From positions 1 through 45,011 of the forward strand of contig JACPJE010000020.1 in the NCBI GenBank assembly GCA_016187725.1: a stretch of DNA of 45,011 nt, given 5' to 3'. Under the pieces are notes generated by a model. That model saw only the letters and a program-made list of their open reading frames with translations. It did not search any database and was not told where the DNA came from. This document shows, piece after piece, positions 1 through 8,695 of this stretch. This DNA comes from Candidatus Latescibacterota bacterium (lineage in GTDB: Bacteria > Latescibacterota > UBA2968 > UBA8231). A program made the translations under genes and the position numbers. Position 1 is the first letter of the stretch; each line of letters opens with the position of its first letter.

Positions 1-532
1 CCCGCCGCAACTGGCTCAGATCCCGCACCGCGCCCTGGGCGGCGCTGGTGGTCAGGGCTGCGTAGGCCTGGAGGGCCGGCGAGACGTAGCGCCGGCGCTT
101 GAGCGGCTGGTACGCGTCCTTGCCCAGGGCCTCCAGGCGCTGCCGCCGGCGGGCCAGGTCGCTCACCTGCGCGCCGCCGCGGAGGTCGTTGGCCCCGATC
201 AGTTCGCCCAGGGTCTGTCCTGAGACGGTGCGGGTGTCGGGGTTGACTTTGCCGGCCCGCAGGAGTTCCCCCAGGATGGCGGGGATACCGCCGGCCCTGG
301 CCACGTCCTCCACGTGGTATTTCGGCGAGGCGGGGGCCACCTTGCAGATGCAGGGCACCTGGCGCGAGAGCCGGTCGATGTCCTTCATGGTGAAGTCCAC
401 CCCGGCCTCGCAGGCCATGGCCAACAGATGCAGCACGGTGTTGGTCGAGCCGCCCATGGCGATGTCGAGGGTCATGGCGTTCTCGAAGGCCGCAAAGGTG
501 GCGATGCTGCTGCGGTACTCGCGCTGCGGCAT
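1..532 (-). pseudogene. ilvD: dihydroxy-acid dehydratase (IlvD) remnant, C-terminal, internally deleted
   Basis: The 177 readable codons carry IlvD signatures: [20 protein letters not shown] near the start, then [18 protein letters not shown] and [18 protein letters not shown]. They end with [20 protein letters not shown] and RDLSQL, which matches the usual IlvD C-terminus, so the gene should stop just outside the window. IlvD is normally about 550-610 residues and makes branched-chain 2-keto acids. Here the first ~280 residues are absent: the ATG at 532 falls where mid-protein sequence begins. About 150-200 residues are also missing between [11 protein letters not shown] and VSDLARRR, taking the catalytic-serine DGRFSGG region with them. 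The frame stays open throughout. It lies 16 nt downstream of the shortened tag gene. I infer a non-functional remnant; an assembly collapse is the alternative. Confidence 0.8.
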
Positions 533-548
533 GTAGAGATCCCTCCAC

Positions 549-974
549 TTATGAGTACTGAGCGATGATCTGCGGCCGGCGGAAACAGCCCAGCACGTGG
601 TCGTTGACCATGCCGGTGGCCTGCATGTAGGCATCCTCCTGTACCTGCAAGAAAGAGCGGGCATTCTGAATGGCAGCGCTGATCTTCAACCGGTTGCGGA
701 TGAGGCCGGGATCTTGTAACAGGCGCTCGACCTGCCGCTGGCCGTACCGGGCCACTTTCCCAGGGTCGAAGCCGGCAAAGGCGCGGTGGTAGTGTTCTCG
801 CTTGCGCAGCACCGTGTACCAGCTCAGACCGGCCTGAGCGCCTTCCAGGATGAGGAATTCGAAGAGCCGGCGGTCGTCGTGGACTGGCACGCCCCATTCC
901 TCGTCGTGGTACGCCACGTAGTCGGGTTTTTCCAGATCCACCCAGGGGCAGCGGTGGGGGCGGAACCGTTTCAC
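549..974 (-). CDS. tag: DNA-3-methyladenine glycosylase I (Tag), middle deleted
   Basis: 141 residues from a GTG whose GTGA overlaps the stop of the upstream ATPase gene, so translation is probably coupled. The N-terminal half is clear Tag, an enzyme that excises 3-methyladenine from [26 protein letters not shown], then [18 protein letters not shown], which carries the catalytic Glu and base-stacking Trp. The C-terminus is also Tag: [18 protein letters not shown]. The two zinc-binding halves (Cys in RCPW and His in YHD; His and Cys in NDHVLGC) are both present. About 50 residues that should lie between [10 protein letters not shown] and AYMQATG are absent, without a frame break. From memory that segment includes the helix-hairpin-helix around KRGFKFVG. 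Tag proteins are usually 185-200 residues. Activity is doubtful. Confidence 0.8.
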   Translation of the reverse strand: MKRFRPHRCPWVDLEKPDYVAYHDEEWGVPVHDDRRLFEFLILEGAQAGLSWYTVLRKREHYHRAFAGFDPGKVARYGQRQVERLLQDPGLIRNRLKISAAIQNARSFLQVQEDAYMQATGMVNDHVLGCFRRPQIIAQYS

Positions 975-2224
975 AGGCAAGACCAGGGCAGCGCGATTAC
1001 CTGCTCGTGGATCTCCATGGGACGCGGGCAGCGGCAGATTATATAACTGCGCAGGGCACGTTGGGGATGTTCCCTGAGAAAGTTTATCAGATGCCGAGCA
1101 TCCTGCCGGTCGGGATGCGCTGTCCACTTCACTTCCACCGGAGTAAGTGTGTCGCCCCGCTCGATGATGAAGTCCACCTCAGCTCCGTTCCGGGTGCGCT
1201 GGTAGTGGAGCCGGCCATCGCCCAGGTACTGCAAGCGCTTCCACAGTTCAATCCCCACCCACTGCTCAAAGAAGGCGCCCGGATTCGCCTTTACCACTTC
1301 CAGTGAAGGGGTAAGACCGGCAGCCGCATGGCGTACGCCCAGATCGAAAAAGAAGAACCTGGGGGTCGACAGCAGGTTCTTCCGGGGGCTTTTGGTATAG
1401 GCCAGGACGCGGAAGCCCATAAACAGGTCCTCCAACAACTGGTAATGGGCTTTTACCGTGGGTTGGGAAATGCCCGTCTCCTGAGAGATTGCCGCGTAAT
1501 TGAGGATCTGGCCTGATTCACTGGCCGCCAAGGGCAAAAAGCGCAGGAACGCACCCCAGTCCCTCACCAGCGCTTCCCGCCGTATCTCTTCCTCCAGATG
1601 CACAATGGCAAAGGCCCTGAGCAGTTCTGGCCGGTCTGACTCTTCGCTGGTGACAATGCCGGGAAGCGCCCCGTATGCCAGCCTGGTCTCCAACTCCCAG
1701 GCGGGAAAGGGTTGCGCGGGGGATTCCCCTCCTGTCCAGGGCAGCTCCAGAGGCGAAGGCGCATACAACGCGCGCGGTTGAGGGGGGGGGTGTTCGGCCA
1801 GGGTGAGGGGGTGCAGCCGATGCAGGAAGCTGCGACCCGGAAGGAGGTTGGTGCCTGTGCGGCGCAGTTTGCGCGCGGAACTGCCGCAAAGTACAAAGCG
1901 CCAGCGCTCTTTGTCGCTGTCGTATAAATGCTGAACGGCATCGAAAAGGGCCGGCACTGTCTGCACCTCATCCACGAACACGAATTGTCCGAGCCTGTTG
2001 GCAGGCAGTGCCCGGCACACCTGGATAAACTCGCCCGGCTGGGCCAGATAGCGGGCGCGCCCCTGTGGGTCTGCAAGATCGATCCGGAGCGCCTCCGGCG
2101 GCAGCAAGGCATTCAGCAGGGTGGACTTACCTGTTTGCCGGGCCCCGAACATCAGGTGGACAAAGGGCCGCTCCAGCTTTTCTTTCAGCGGGGCTGCGTA
2201 CCAACGATCAAGCATAAACAGCAT
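971..2224 (-). CDS. AAA_14 / DUF4143 ATPase
   Basis: About 417 residues. The N-terminal domain is an AAA ATPase of the AAA_14 type with Walker A FGARQTGKSTLL near residue 27, Walker B FVFVDEVQ near 90 and a sensor-like FVLCGSSARKL. The C-terminal part is DUF4143-like, with a wHTH-like stretch (ETGISQPTVKAHYQLLEDLF) and a closing nuclease-fold-like segment (GAEVDFIIERGDTLTPVEVK). Such proteins are common in mobile or defence-associated accessory DNA; their biochemical role is mostly unknown. The start is uncertain: ATG at 2224 or at 2215 (MLDRWYAAP), neither with a strong ribosome site; a TTG at 2239 would lie almost on the predicted transcription start. It overlaps tag by 4 nt. Confidence 0.82.
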   Translation of the reverse strand: MLFMLDRWYAAPLKEKLERPFVHLMFGARQTGKSTLLNALLPPEALRIDLADPQGRARYLAQPGEFIQVCRALPANRLGQFVFVDEVQTVPALFDAVQHLYDSDKERWRFVLCGSSARKLRRTGTNLLPGRSFLHRLHPLTLAEHPPPQPRALYAPSPLELPWTGGESPAQPFPAWELETRLAYGALPGIVTSEESDRPELLRAFAIVHLEEEIRREALVRDWGAFLRFLPLAASESGQILNYAAISQETGISQPTVKAHYQLLEDLFMGFRVLAYTKSPRKNLLSTPRFFFFDLGVRHAAAGLTPSLEVVKANPGAFFEQWVGIELWKRLQYLGDGRLHYQRTRNGAEVDFIIERGDTLTPVEVKWTAHPDRQDARHLINFLREHPQRALRSYIICRCPRPMEIHEQVIALPWSCL

Positions 2225-2280
2225 AAATATAAAATACAATTTACTTTTGCAGCATAATTATAAAGTGTAATTTATTTTTG
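2220..2280. repeat. imperfect tandem repeat, 2 x 30 bp
   Basis: Two adjacent copies (2220-2249 and 2251-2280) of an AT-rich 30-mer beginning AGCATAA and ending TTTTG match at roughly 24 of 30 positions. The right copy contains the -10 box of the ATPase promoter; the left copy runs through the start region. The layout fits duplicated operator half-sites for autoregulation, but no regulator is identified. Confidence 0.65.
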
Positions 2281-2284
2281 TCAA
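2257..2284 (-). promoter_or_regulatory. sigma-70 promoter of the AAA_14 ATPase gene
   Basis: On the minus strand TTGACA (2284-2279) and TATAAT (2262-2257) are separated by 16 bp, both hexamers perfect. Transcription should begin near 2250, leaving a leader of only about 25 nt before the ATG at 2224. The block is strikingly AT-rich beside GC-rich neighbours. It overlaps a tandem repeat whose second copy carries a second TATATT. Confidence 0.8.
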
Positions 2285-2331
2285 GAATAGATCCATACGT
2301 CTTGTCGATCAGAGCAGAAGTATCTCGGCAG

Positions 2332-2370
2332 CGCGCAAAACTCGCTCCCCCTTTTCGAGCAGTTTGCGCG
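2332..2370. terminator. hairpin between dehydratase stop and ATPase promoter
   Basis: CGCGCAAA (2332-2339) pairs with TTTGCGCG (2363-2370), with an inner GCTC/GAGC pairing and a pyrimidine-rich loop. It lies where the leftward dehydratase transcript should end. No T-run follows on the minus strand, so it is not a textbook intrinsic terminator. A TTTCTTCCTT tract follows on the plus strand, but no plus-strand gene leads into it. Confidence 0.35.
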
Positions 2371-2435
2371 TTTCTTCCTTCATGCCGGGATTGCCTCCGA
2401 ACCGAGCCATCCGCCCGGCCCGGCCTCCTCGGGCG

Positions 2436-3566
2436 CTACTGCCAGAGCGGCTCGCCTTTTTCCAACTGCGCCTGCAGGAACCCCTCGTTCAGTTCCACCC
2501 CCAATCCCGGTTTTTCCCCCAACACCACGTGACCCTGCTGGATGGCCGGCTGGTCGGCGAGGACCACCTCGTCCCAGGTCGGGTCGCCGTAGCGGTGGAA
2601 TTCCAGGGCCAGAAAGTTGGGCACGCTGGCGCAGACGTGGGCGTCGGCCACGGTGCTCAGGGCGCTGGAGTTGTTGTGGGGGGCAAAGGGGATATAGTAG
2701 AGTTCGGCCAGCTCAGCGATCTTGCGGCATTCGGAAAGGCCGCCGCACTTGGAGATGTCGGGCATGATGACGTCGACGGCCTGCTTCTGCAGCAGGTCGC
2801 GGAAGCCGTGGCGCAGGTAGAGGTTCTCGCCGGCGCAGATGGGGGTCCGGGTGGCGTGGGTGATCCTGGCCAGAGCATCGGCATTTTCGGGCGGCACCGG
2901 CTCTTCGAGCCACATCAAGTTCAGCGGCTCCAGGGCGCAGGCCACGGCCATGCCGGCGGTGGCGTCGTACCGGCCGTGCAGGTCGATGGCCAGGTCCATG
3001 GAGCCCACGGCTTCGCGGATCTGGAAGGCCTGATCGACCATGGACTTGAGTTCGTCCGGGGTCACTGACCAGTTCCATGGGTCCAGCTTATGCGGGTTAT
3101 TGGGGTCGTCGAGGTCGAACTTGATGGCGCTGAACCCTTTGGAGCGCACCTTCTCGGCGTGCTGCCGGTAGTCGGAATGGGCGCTGTCCACGTAGAGCCG
3201 CACCCGGTCGCGGAACTTGCCTCCCAGCAGGCGGTACACCGGCACCCCCTGGGCCTTGCCGGCCAGGTCCCACAGGGCGATCTCGATGCCGGTCAGCGCC
3301 GAAATCCCCAGGCCGGCAAAGCCTCCCCTGAAGATGTAGTTGCGGCGCACCTTCTCGAAACAGGCGTCCACGTCGCGCGGGTCCATGCCGATGAGCTGGC
3401 TGGCCATGCTCTGGGTGGAGCCGCGCCAGCCCTCGTCCACGTGGCTGGCTTCGCCGGTGCCGTACACCCCCTCGTCGGTGTGGACGCGCACGTAGCGGTA
3501 GAGGTAGCGGGGTTTGCCCTCGACCTTCACCCGCACCTGGGCGGTCCTGATTTCGGTGATTTTCAT
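2436..3566 (-). CDS. mandelate racemase/enolase-superfamily sugar-acid dehydratase
   Basis: 376 residues, usual for the family. The N-terminal capping domain begins MKITEIRTAQVRVKVEGKPR; the TIM barrel follows. Expected active-site elements are visible: a lysine strand GFSAIKFDLD (~150), metal ligands in AIDLHGRYD (~195), WLEEPVPPEN (~225) and PICAGEN (~250), the MPDISKCGG strand (~275) and the general-base region FAPHNNSS (~300). Family members abstract a proton alpha to a carboxylate and dehydrate aldonic acids such as gluconate or galactonate; the exact substrate cannot be read here. The ATG at 3566 is preceded by AGGGAGAAGCG. The gene is divergent from the AddAB remnant. A role in sugar-acid catabolism with the nearby oxidoreductases is inferred. 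Confidence 0.85.
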   Translation of the reverse strand: MKITEIRTAQVRVKVEGKPRYLYRYVRVHTDEGVYGTGEASHVDEGWRGSTQSMASQLIGMDPRDVDACFEKVRRNYIFRGGFAGLGISALTGIEIALWDLAGKAQGVPVYRLLGGKFRDRVRLYVDSAHSDYRQHAEKVRSKGFSAIKFDLDDPNNPHKLDPWNWSVTPDELKSMVDQAFQIREAVGSMDLAIDLHGRYDATAGMAVACALEPLNLMWLEEPVPPENADALARITHATRTPICAGENLYLRHGFRDLLQKQAVDVIMPDISKCGGLSECRKIAELAELYYIPFAPHNNSSALSTVADAHVCASVPNFLALEFHRYGDPTWDEVVLADQPAIQQGHVVLGEKPGLGVELNEGFLQAQLEKGEPLWQ

Positions 3567-3711
3567 CGCTTCTCCCTTCTTGAGGAATACTCCCACCTGC
3601 TGCTGCGCCAAGCACTCCGCTGGGGTGTGCAAGATATTTCTCCGGGGAAGCCGGCGCAATAGGGAGACTGCGGGCTGGAGGCGGGCTGAGCGGGCAGATA
3701 TATTTCAGGGT

Positions 3712-4774
3712 ATGTCATCCTCCCTTCTCGCCCAGTTGGCGGCGCTTTGTCGGGTTCATCCCCTGGCGCTCAAGGTGGTTTTTGTGCCTTCGGCCCAGGC
3801 GGGCCAGAACCTGGCGGCTGCCCTGGCTGGGCCGGCCTGGGCCAACCTCAGGTTGGTGACTCCGGCCGAATTGGCCGAATTGTGCAGGGCTGGTCTGATC
3901 CGGGCGCTTCCAGAGACGGGGGAGGTGCATCTGCGGGCGCCTTTCCTGAGGCAGGCTCAGGCCCAAGGCGAAGGATTGGAGCGGGAGCACGAAGGCGTGC
4001 TCCAGATGGGAAAGGATATTCCTCCGGAACGCGTGCTGCCTGGCCGCCAGCGGCGGGCAGGTGGTGGAGTTGAACACCAGCTTCCGCGCCGCGGCCCCGC
4101 TCTGCGCCTGGCTCAACCAGCTGGTGGTCTCCTGTTACGAGGGCAAGACCGACGCCGGCCCCTGGGCAGCCCTGTACCCGGCGCTGGAGCAGGTTCCCCC
4201 CTTGCCCAGGTACGATCCGCCCCGGCCCAGCCCGTCCCCGGGTGTGGCCTGGGATTGGGCGTTCCTGGCGCAACAGCGCCAGGAACGCTGGGCGCAGGTG
4301 CAGCAGCCCAGCAGCCGGACCCCGCCCCGCCTGGGGGAGGAGACGGGGTCCGCGGCCCTGGTCCACCGGCTCCTGGGGGCGGTGGTGGAGGGACGCCTGC
4401 CCGCTGACCCGGGGGAGTACCTGGAGTGGATGCTGGAGGAAGCAGGTTTGCCCCGGAGCTGGCGCGGCAGGCTAGAACAGGTACTGGAGGCCTTCCGCGC
4501 TTCGGAGCTATGGGCCCAGGTCCGGGCGGCGGCCGAGGTCCACACCCAGGTCGAATTTGCCGCTCCGGCCGGAGCGGGCATTGGGGTGCGCGGGGTCATC
4601 GACCTGATTTTTCGGGTTGCCGGCGGCTGGAAGATTGCAGACTATCAGGGTGAGCCCGTGGCGGTCCCGACACCGGTGGAAGCCGGGGCCCTTCACTGGG
4701 AACAGTTGGCAGGGGAAGCGGTGGTGGAACGCGGGGTGTGGCTGACAGAAACCGGCTTATGGCAGAAACTTTGA
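3712..4774 (+). pseudogene. AddB/AddA-type recombination helicase-nuclease remnant
   Basis: Two coding segments in different frames. From ATG 3712 to about 3930, frame 1 reads MSSSLLAQLAALCRVHPLAL then VFVPSAQAGQNLAAALA and NLRLVTPAELAE, which resembles the N-terminus of an AddB-like subunit. From about 4000 to 4774, frame 2 reads VVELNTSFRAAAPLCAWLNQ, a late UvrD-helicase motif as in AddA. It continues with a PD-(D/E)XK-like end, VRGVIDLIFRVAGGWKIADY, where the usual D-Y-K is D-Y-Q, and finishes LTETGLWQKL. Helicase Walker motifs and most of both subunits are missing. AddAB normally processes double-strand breaks; this cannot. It is best read as the fused ends of a deleted addBA pair. The AddB match is from memory and less certain than the AddA match. 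Confidence 0.6.
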
Positions 4775-4798
4775 AAACCTAAGCAAGGGAGCTGAATC

Positions 4799-6166
4799 AT
4801 GAAGTTGTGGATGGATGTGATGCGCGACCTCGAATCAGTGATGAACGACCACGAGCGCATCTTCGACGCCTGGGCCGAGGGCGGCGTGGTCGGGGTGGTC
4901 TTCGGACCCCTGGTCTTCGGCACCAGCAAGCTGTCACAGGGGGCCAAAACCCTCAAGGTCGCCGAATCGCCCACCGTCACCTTCGACCCCAACCCGGAGG
5001 TCTACCGGCGCCTGGGGGTGGAGCCCCCCGCACCCCCGGACCGACCCCTGCCCGACCAGCGGGCCCTGCTCGATAAGACCCTGCAGTCGGCCAAGGACCA
5101 CGGCTTTGCGGTCTCCGTCATGTACGCCGACAGCGGCGCCGGCCCCGGCGGCCAGGGCTACTACCTGCAGGACGAACACAGCCTGCGGGCCCGGGCAGCG
5201 CGCATGATCGACACCCTCGAACACTACCCCATGGCCCAGGGCGCGGTGATGGACGGGCCCGAATGGGGGTACGAGATCGCCCCGCACCACATGAACTGCC
5301 GCTCCTACATCTTCAACGACCTGCCCGAGGACGTGGCGCCCCTGTGCGCTGAACTGGGGTACGATTATAAGGCCCTGGTGGCGGCCAAGGACCGGTTCTT
5401 CACCCGCCTGCACAGCCTCACTCCCCGCCAGGTGCGCCTGCACCAGGGCGGCGGCCTGCTAGGGGGCTTTTATATGTCAGGTGCCGACCCGGACCTGCTG
5501 GCCTGGATGAGGTTCCGGGTGGAGGCGATGACCACCTATCTGCGGCGTCTGCGCCAACTGCTCGACGCGCACACCCGCCGGCCCCTCAAGCTGAGCATCG
5601 GCCCGCGCTCGGCGGCCTTCGCCCCCCTGACGGGCATGGACTTCGGGCAATTGGCCGAGTTCATGGACTACCTCCATCCCAAACACTATTTCTTCCACCG
5701 CGGCTTCGACGGCTTCGTCGGCACGGTGTACCGCTACGTCGAGACCCTGTGCGAGTGGAACTCCGGGCTGAACGACCTGGACGCCCTGGGGGTGGTGGAA
5801 GCGCTCTTCGGCATCGAACTGCCCGGGGTGGCAAAGCGGGTGGACTTTGAAAGCGCCCTGAGCCCGGAATTCTTCCAGCAGGTGGTGACCCAGGAGACCC
5901 GGCGGGTGCTGGGGGCAGTGGAGGACCCAGAGCGCATCATCCCCTGGCTGGACACCGGGCGCTTCCCCCACGACGGGGATCCGATGTCGGCCAGGGATCT
6001 CCGGATGCTGCTGGAGGCGGCCGGGGCGGCGGGGCTGCAGCGCTTCCTCTACCACCACCAGGGCAATCTGAGCGCCGGGGAGTGGGTGGTGATCAGCCAA
6101 CTGTGCGGCCGGGAGTGGAACCCGCTGAAGAGCGCGTACCATCCGGCGGACCAACTGGTGCTGTGA
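4799..6166 (+). CDS. TIM-barrel-like protein of unknown function (possible glycosidase-related)
   Basis: 455 residues with no recognised active-site signature. The start has a good ribosome site (AAGGAG, 8 nt before ATG). Visible features are an acidic-aromatic string VMDGPEWGYEIAPHHMNC near residue 150, GGGLLGGFYMSGADPD near 220, PLKLSIGPRSAAFAPLTGMD near 265, HPKHYFFHRGFDGF near 300 and an end YHHQGNLSAGEWVVIS. Alternating beta-strand and helix segments with clustered D/E/W/H suggest a TIM barrel related to hypothetical glycoside-hydrolase-like proteins, but this is inference. No signal peptide, so probably cytoplasmic. It lies 21 nt upstream of a Gfo/Idh/MocA oxidoreductase, presumably in one operon acting on a sugar derivative. 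Confidence 0.6.
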   Translation: MKLWMDVMRDLESVMNDHERIFDAWAEGGVVGVVFGPLVFGTSKLSQGAKTLKVAESPTVTFDPNPEVYRRLGVEPPAPPDRPLPDQRALLDKTLQSAKDHGFAVSVMYADSGAGPGGQGYYLQDEHSLRARAARMIDTLEHYPMAQGAVMDGPEWGYEIAPHHMNCRSYIFNDLPEDVAPLCAELGYDYKALVAAKDRFFTRLHSLTPRQVRLHQGGGLLGGFYMSGADPDLLAWMRFRVEAMTTYLRRLRQLLDAHTRRPLKLSIGPRSAAFAPLTGMDFGQLAEFMDYLHPKHYFFHRGFDGFVGTVYRYVETLCEWNSGLNDLDALGVVEALFGIELPGVAKRVDFESALSPEFFQQVVTQETRRVLGAVEDPERIIPWLDTGRFPHDGDPMSARDLRMLLEAAGAAGLQRFLYHHQGNLSAGEWVVISQLCGREWNPLKSAYHPADQLVL

Positions 6167-6187
6167 GCCGAAAGGAGCGGACCAGCG

Positions 6188-7231
6188 ATGAGCATCGGCA
6201 TCGGCATCATCGGTGCGGGGGGGATTTCCCAGGCCCACGCCAAAGGGTATATGCAGCGGCCGGACGCCCGGATCGTGGCGGTGGCTGATATCTTTCCCGA
6301 AAAGGCCAAAGCCGCAGCGGCCAACTGGGGCGCCAAACACGCCTTTGGCGACTACCGCGAACTCCTGGCACTCAAGGAGGTAGATGCGGTCAGCGTCTGC
6401 ACCTTCAACCAGGCCCACTGCGCCCCTGCGGTGGCGGCACTGGAGGCGGGCAAACACGTGATGGTGGAAAAACCCATGGCCGCCACCACCGCCCAAGCCT
6501 GGCAGATGGTGCAGGCCGCCCGCAAAAGCGGCAAGCTGCTGATGGTGGAGATGAAGTGGCGCTTCATGCCCGAGATCCTGGCGGCCCGCCGGGCCATCCA
6601 GCAGGGTGAGCTGGGGCGCATCTACTACGCCGAGGCCATCGGCTGGCAACACCGGGGCATCCCGGGAGGAACCTTCATCCAGCAGCAGACCGCCGGGGGC
6701 GGGGCGCTGATGGACAACGGGGTCTACACCCTGGACGCGGTGCTCAACCTGCTGGGGCACCCCAGGCCGTTGACGGTTTCGGGCACCGCCGACAACACCT
6801 TTGGCCACTCGCCTGACGGCAAATGGGACCCGGCGGAGTTTTCGGTGGAGGATTTCGGCACCGCGTACGTGCGGCTGGAGGGGGGCATCACCCTCTTCTT
6901 CGCCCACGCCTGGGCCATCGACTTCGACGAGCAGTGGCAGATGCGCATCGCCGGCCAGGGCGGTTCGGTGGAGCTGCGGCCCTTCGGCCCGGGCCCCAAG
7001 CTGCGCCTGCGCCGGGGCGGGTACGGCGATCTGCAGGATGCCGACCCAGGCCCGCTGCCCCCGGGCAGCATCGAGGTGCCCTATGCAGTGGGGCAGTTCG
7101 TGGAGGCCATTGTCCAGGGCCGGCCCTCGCCGGTGCCCGGCGACACCTTCCTCTACACCAACCTGATCTTCGACGGGCTGTACGAATCCTCCCGGTGGGG
7201 CCGCGAGGTGCCTATCTCCCTGCCGGGGTGA
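6188..7231 (+). CDS. Gfo/Idh/MocA family NAD(P)-dependent oxidoreductase
   Basis: 347 residues. The Rossmann domain opens with GIGIIGAGGISQAHAKGY (nucleotide-binding GxGxxS/A type). The family EKP motif is in GKHVMVEKPMAA near residue 95, and the substrate-domain helix is GGGALMDNGVYTLD near 165, with the catalytic-position Asp/His region. These enzymes oxidise or reduce hydroxyl groups of sugars, inositols and related compounds with NAD(P). AAAGGAG precedes the ATG. It follows the unassigned barrel protein by 21 nt and probably acts on its product; the substrate is not inferable. Confidence 0.9.
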   Translation: MSIGIGIIGAGGISQAHAKGYMQRPDARIVAVADIFPEKAKAAAANWGAKHAFGDYRELLALKEVDAVSVCTFNQAHCAPAVAALEAGKHVMVEKPMAATTAQAWQMVQAARKSGKLLMVEMKWRFMPEILAARRAIQQGELGRIYYAEAIGWQHRGIPGGTFIQQQTAGGGALMDNGVYTLDAVLNLLGHPRPLTVSGTADNTFGHSPDGKWDPAEFSVEDFGTAYVRLEGGITLFFAHAWAIDFDEQWQMRIAGQGGSVELRPFGPGPKLRLRRGGYGDLQDADPGPLPPGSIEVPYAVGQFVEAIVQGRPSPVPGDTFLYTNLIFDGLYESSRWGREVPISLPG

Positions 7232-7305
7232 ACAGCGCTGCTGCGGAGGCAGACCATCGCGCACCGGCGCATCCACTGCCTGAACTAACTGCAAAAGAGG
7301 AGACT

Positions 7306-8601
7306 ATGGCGACACAGGTGAAGGATTCCGAAGATCTGGCTGCCCGGCTCTGTCTGTCTCTGTTGCAAGAACTCCTGAGCGGCTATACACCCGGCGACTT
7401 TGCGGTGCGTTTGTGGGAGGGCACTCGCTGGGCGCCAGAGCCGCTCCAGCCGTCCCGCTGCACCCTGCTCCTGAGCCACCCGGGCGCCCTGCGGCGGATG
7501 TTGGCCACCCCGAACCAGCTGAACCTGGCCGAGGCCTATGTCTACGGCGACTTCGATGTCGAAGGCGACCTCGAGGCGCTGGTGGCCATGGGGGATCATC
7601 TGCGCTCGCAGTCGCACACCCTCTGGGAGAAATTGAACCTGGCCCGGGCCCTCCGCTCGCTGCCGGACAGCGGCCCCCAGCGCCGGGGCCGGCAGGCGGC
7701 CCGGCTGCGCGGGGAGAAGCACTCCCTAGACCGCGACCGCCAGGCCATCGCCTATCACTACAACGTCTCGAACGACTTCTACGCCCTGTTCCTGGACCGG
7801 CGCATGGTCTACTCCTGTGCGTACTTCGCCGATCCAGAGGAGGAACTGGACCTGGCCCAGGAGCGCAAACTGGACTACGTGTGCCGCAAGCTGCGGCTGC
7901 GGCCGGGCGACCGGTTGCTGGACATCGGCTGCGGCTGGGGCGGCCTGATGCTCCACGCCGCCCAGCACTACGGGGCCGAGGTGGTGGGGGTCACCCTCAG
8001 CCAGCCCCAGGCTGAGCTGGCCAGCCAGCGCCTCCGCCAGGCGGGCTTGGCCGACCGCTGCCGGGTGGATCTGCTGGACTACCGCCAGTTGGACCCGGCG
8101 GAGCGCTTCGACAAGCTGGTCAGCATCGGCATGGTGGAACACGTGGGCGCCGACCATCTGCCCGAGTATTTCAGGAAGGCATGGGAGCTGCTGCGGCCCG
8201 GCGGGGTCTTCCTCAACCACGGCATAGCCGACCACGCCAGCCGCCCCCCTGCCGAGGCCAGAGGCTACCTGAACACCTACGTGTTTCCCGACGGCGAACT
8301 GCCGCCCCTGCACGCGGTGCTACGGGCAGCGGAGGAAGCGCGTTTCGAGGTGCGCGACGCCGAGAGCCTGCGCGAGCACTACGCCCTCACCCTGCGCCAC
8401 TGGGTGCGCCGGCTGGAGGCCTGTCATCAGGAAGCCCTGCGCCACGTGGACGAGGCCACCTACCGGATCTGGCGGCTCTATATGGCCGGCTCGGCGAACT
8501 GGTTCGCGCGGGGGTACCTGGGGGTGTTCCAGGCGCTGCTGGTCAAGCCGGACCGGGGAATCAGCGGCCTGCCGCTGACTCGGGGAGATTGGTACAAATA
8601 G
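7306..8601 (+). CDS. cfa: cyclopropane-fatty-acyl-phospholipid synthase
   Basis: 431 residues, usual for the family. It methylenates cis double bonds of membrane phospholipid acyl chains using S-adenosylmethionine. The N-terminal lipid-binding domain carries LNLAEAYVYGDFDVEGDLEA. The catalytic domain has AIAYHYNVSNDFYALFLD, MVYSCAYF, the SAM-binding motif RLLDIGCGWGGLMLHAA near residue 205, VGVTLS, and SIGMVEHVGADHLPEYF near 275, which holds the conserved Glu/His. The end is YLGVFQALLVKP. Start ATG 7306 follows AAGAGGAG. The gene stands alone between the oxidoreductase and the sigma-54 regulator. Confidence 0.92.
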   Translation: MATQVKDSEDLAARLCLSLLQELLSGYTPGDFAVRLWEGTRWAPEPLQPSRCTLLLSHPGALRRMLATPNQLNLAEAYVYGDFDVEGDLEALVAMGDHLRSQSHTLWEKLNLARALRSLPDSGPQRRGRQAARLRGEKHSLDRDRQAIAYHYNVSNDFYALFLDRRMVYSCAYFADPEEELDLAQERKLDYVCRKLRLRPGDRLLDIGCGWGGLMLHAAQHYGAEVVGVTLSQPQAELASQRLRQAGLADRCRVDLLDYRQLDPAERFDKLVSIGMVEHVGADHLPEYFRKAWELLRPGGVFLNHGIADHASRPPAEARGYLNTYVFPDGELPPLHAVLRAAEEARFEVRDAESLREHYALTLRHWVRRLEACHQEALRHVDEATYRIWRLYMAGSANWFARGYLGVFQALLVKPDRGISGLPLTRGDWYK

Positions 8602-8695
8602 GCGCCGTTGGAGAAATCGCAGCAGGGTTGCCAATTGAGGCGGCGGTAGATGTGCTCCATGTCCGCGTGCTGAACATGCTGGAAGGACTACCCTC

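Noticed and set aside
5477-7294. 605-codon open frame on the minus strand across the barrel and oxidoreductase genes
   Set aside because: Antisense shadow of two well-supported genes; sequence is Pro/Gly/Ala/Arg/His-rich with no family motif.
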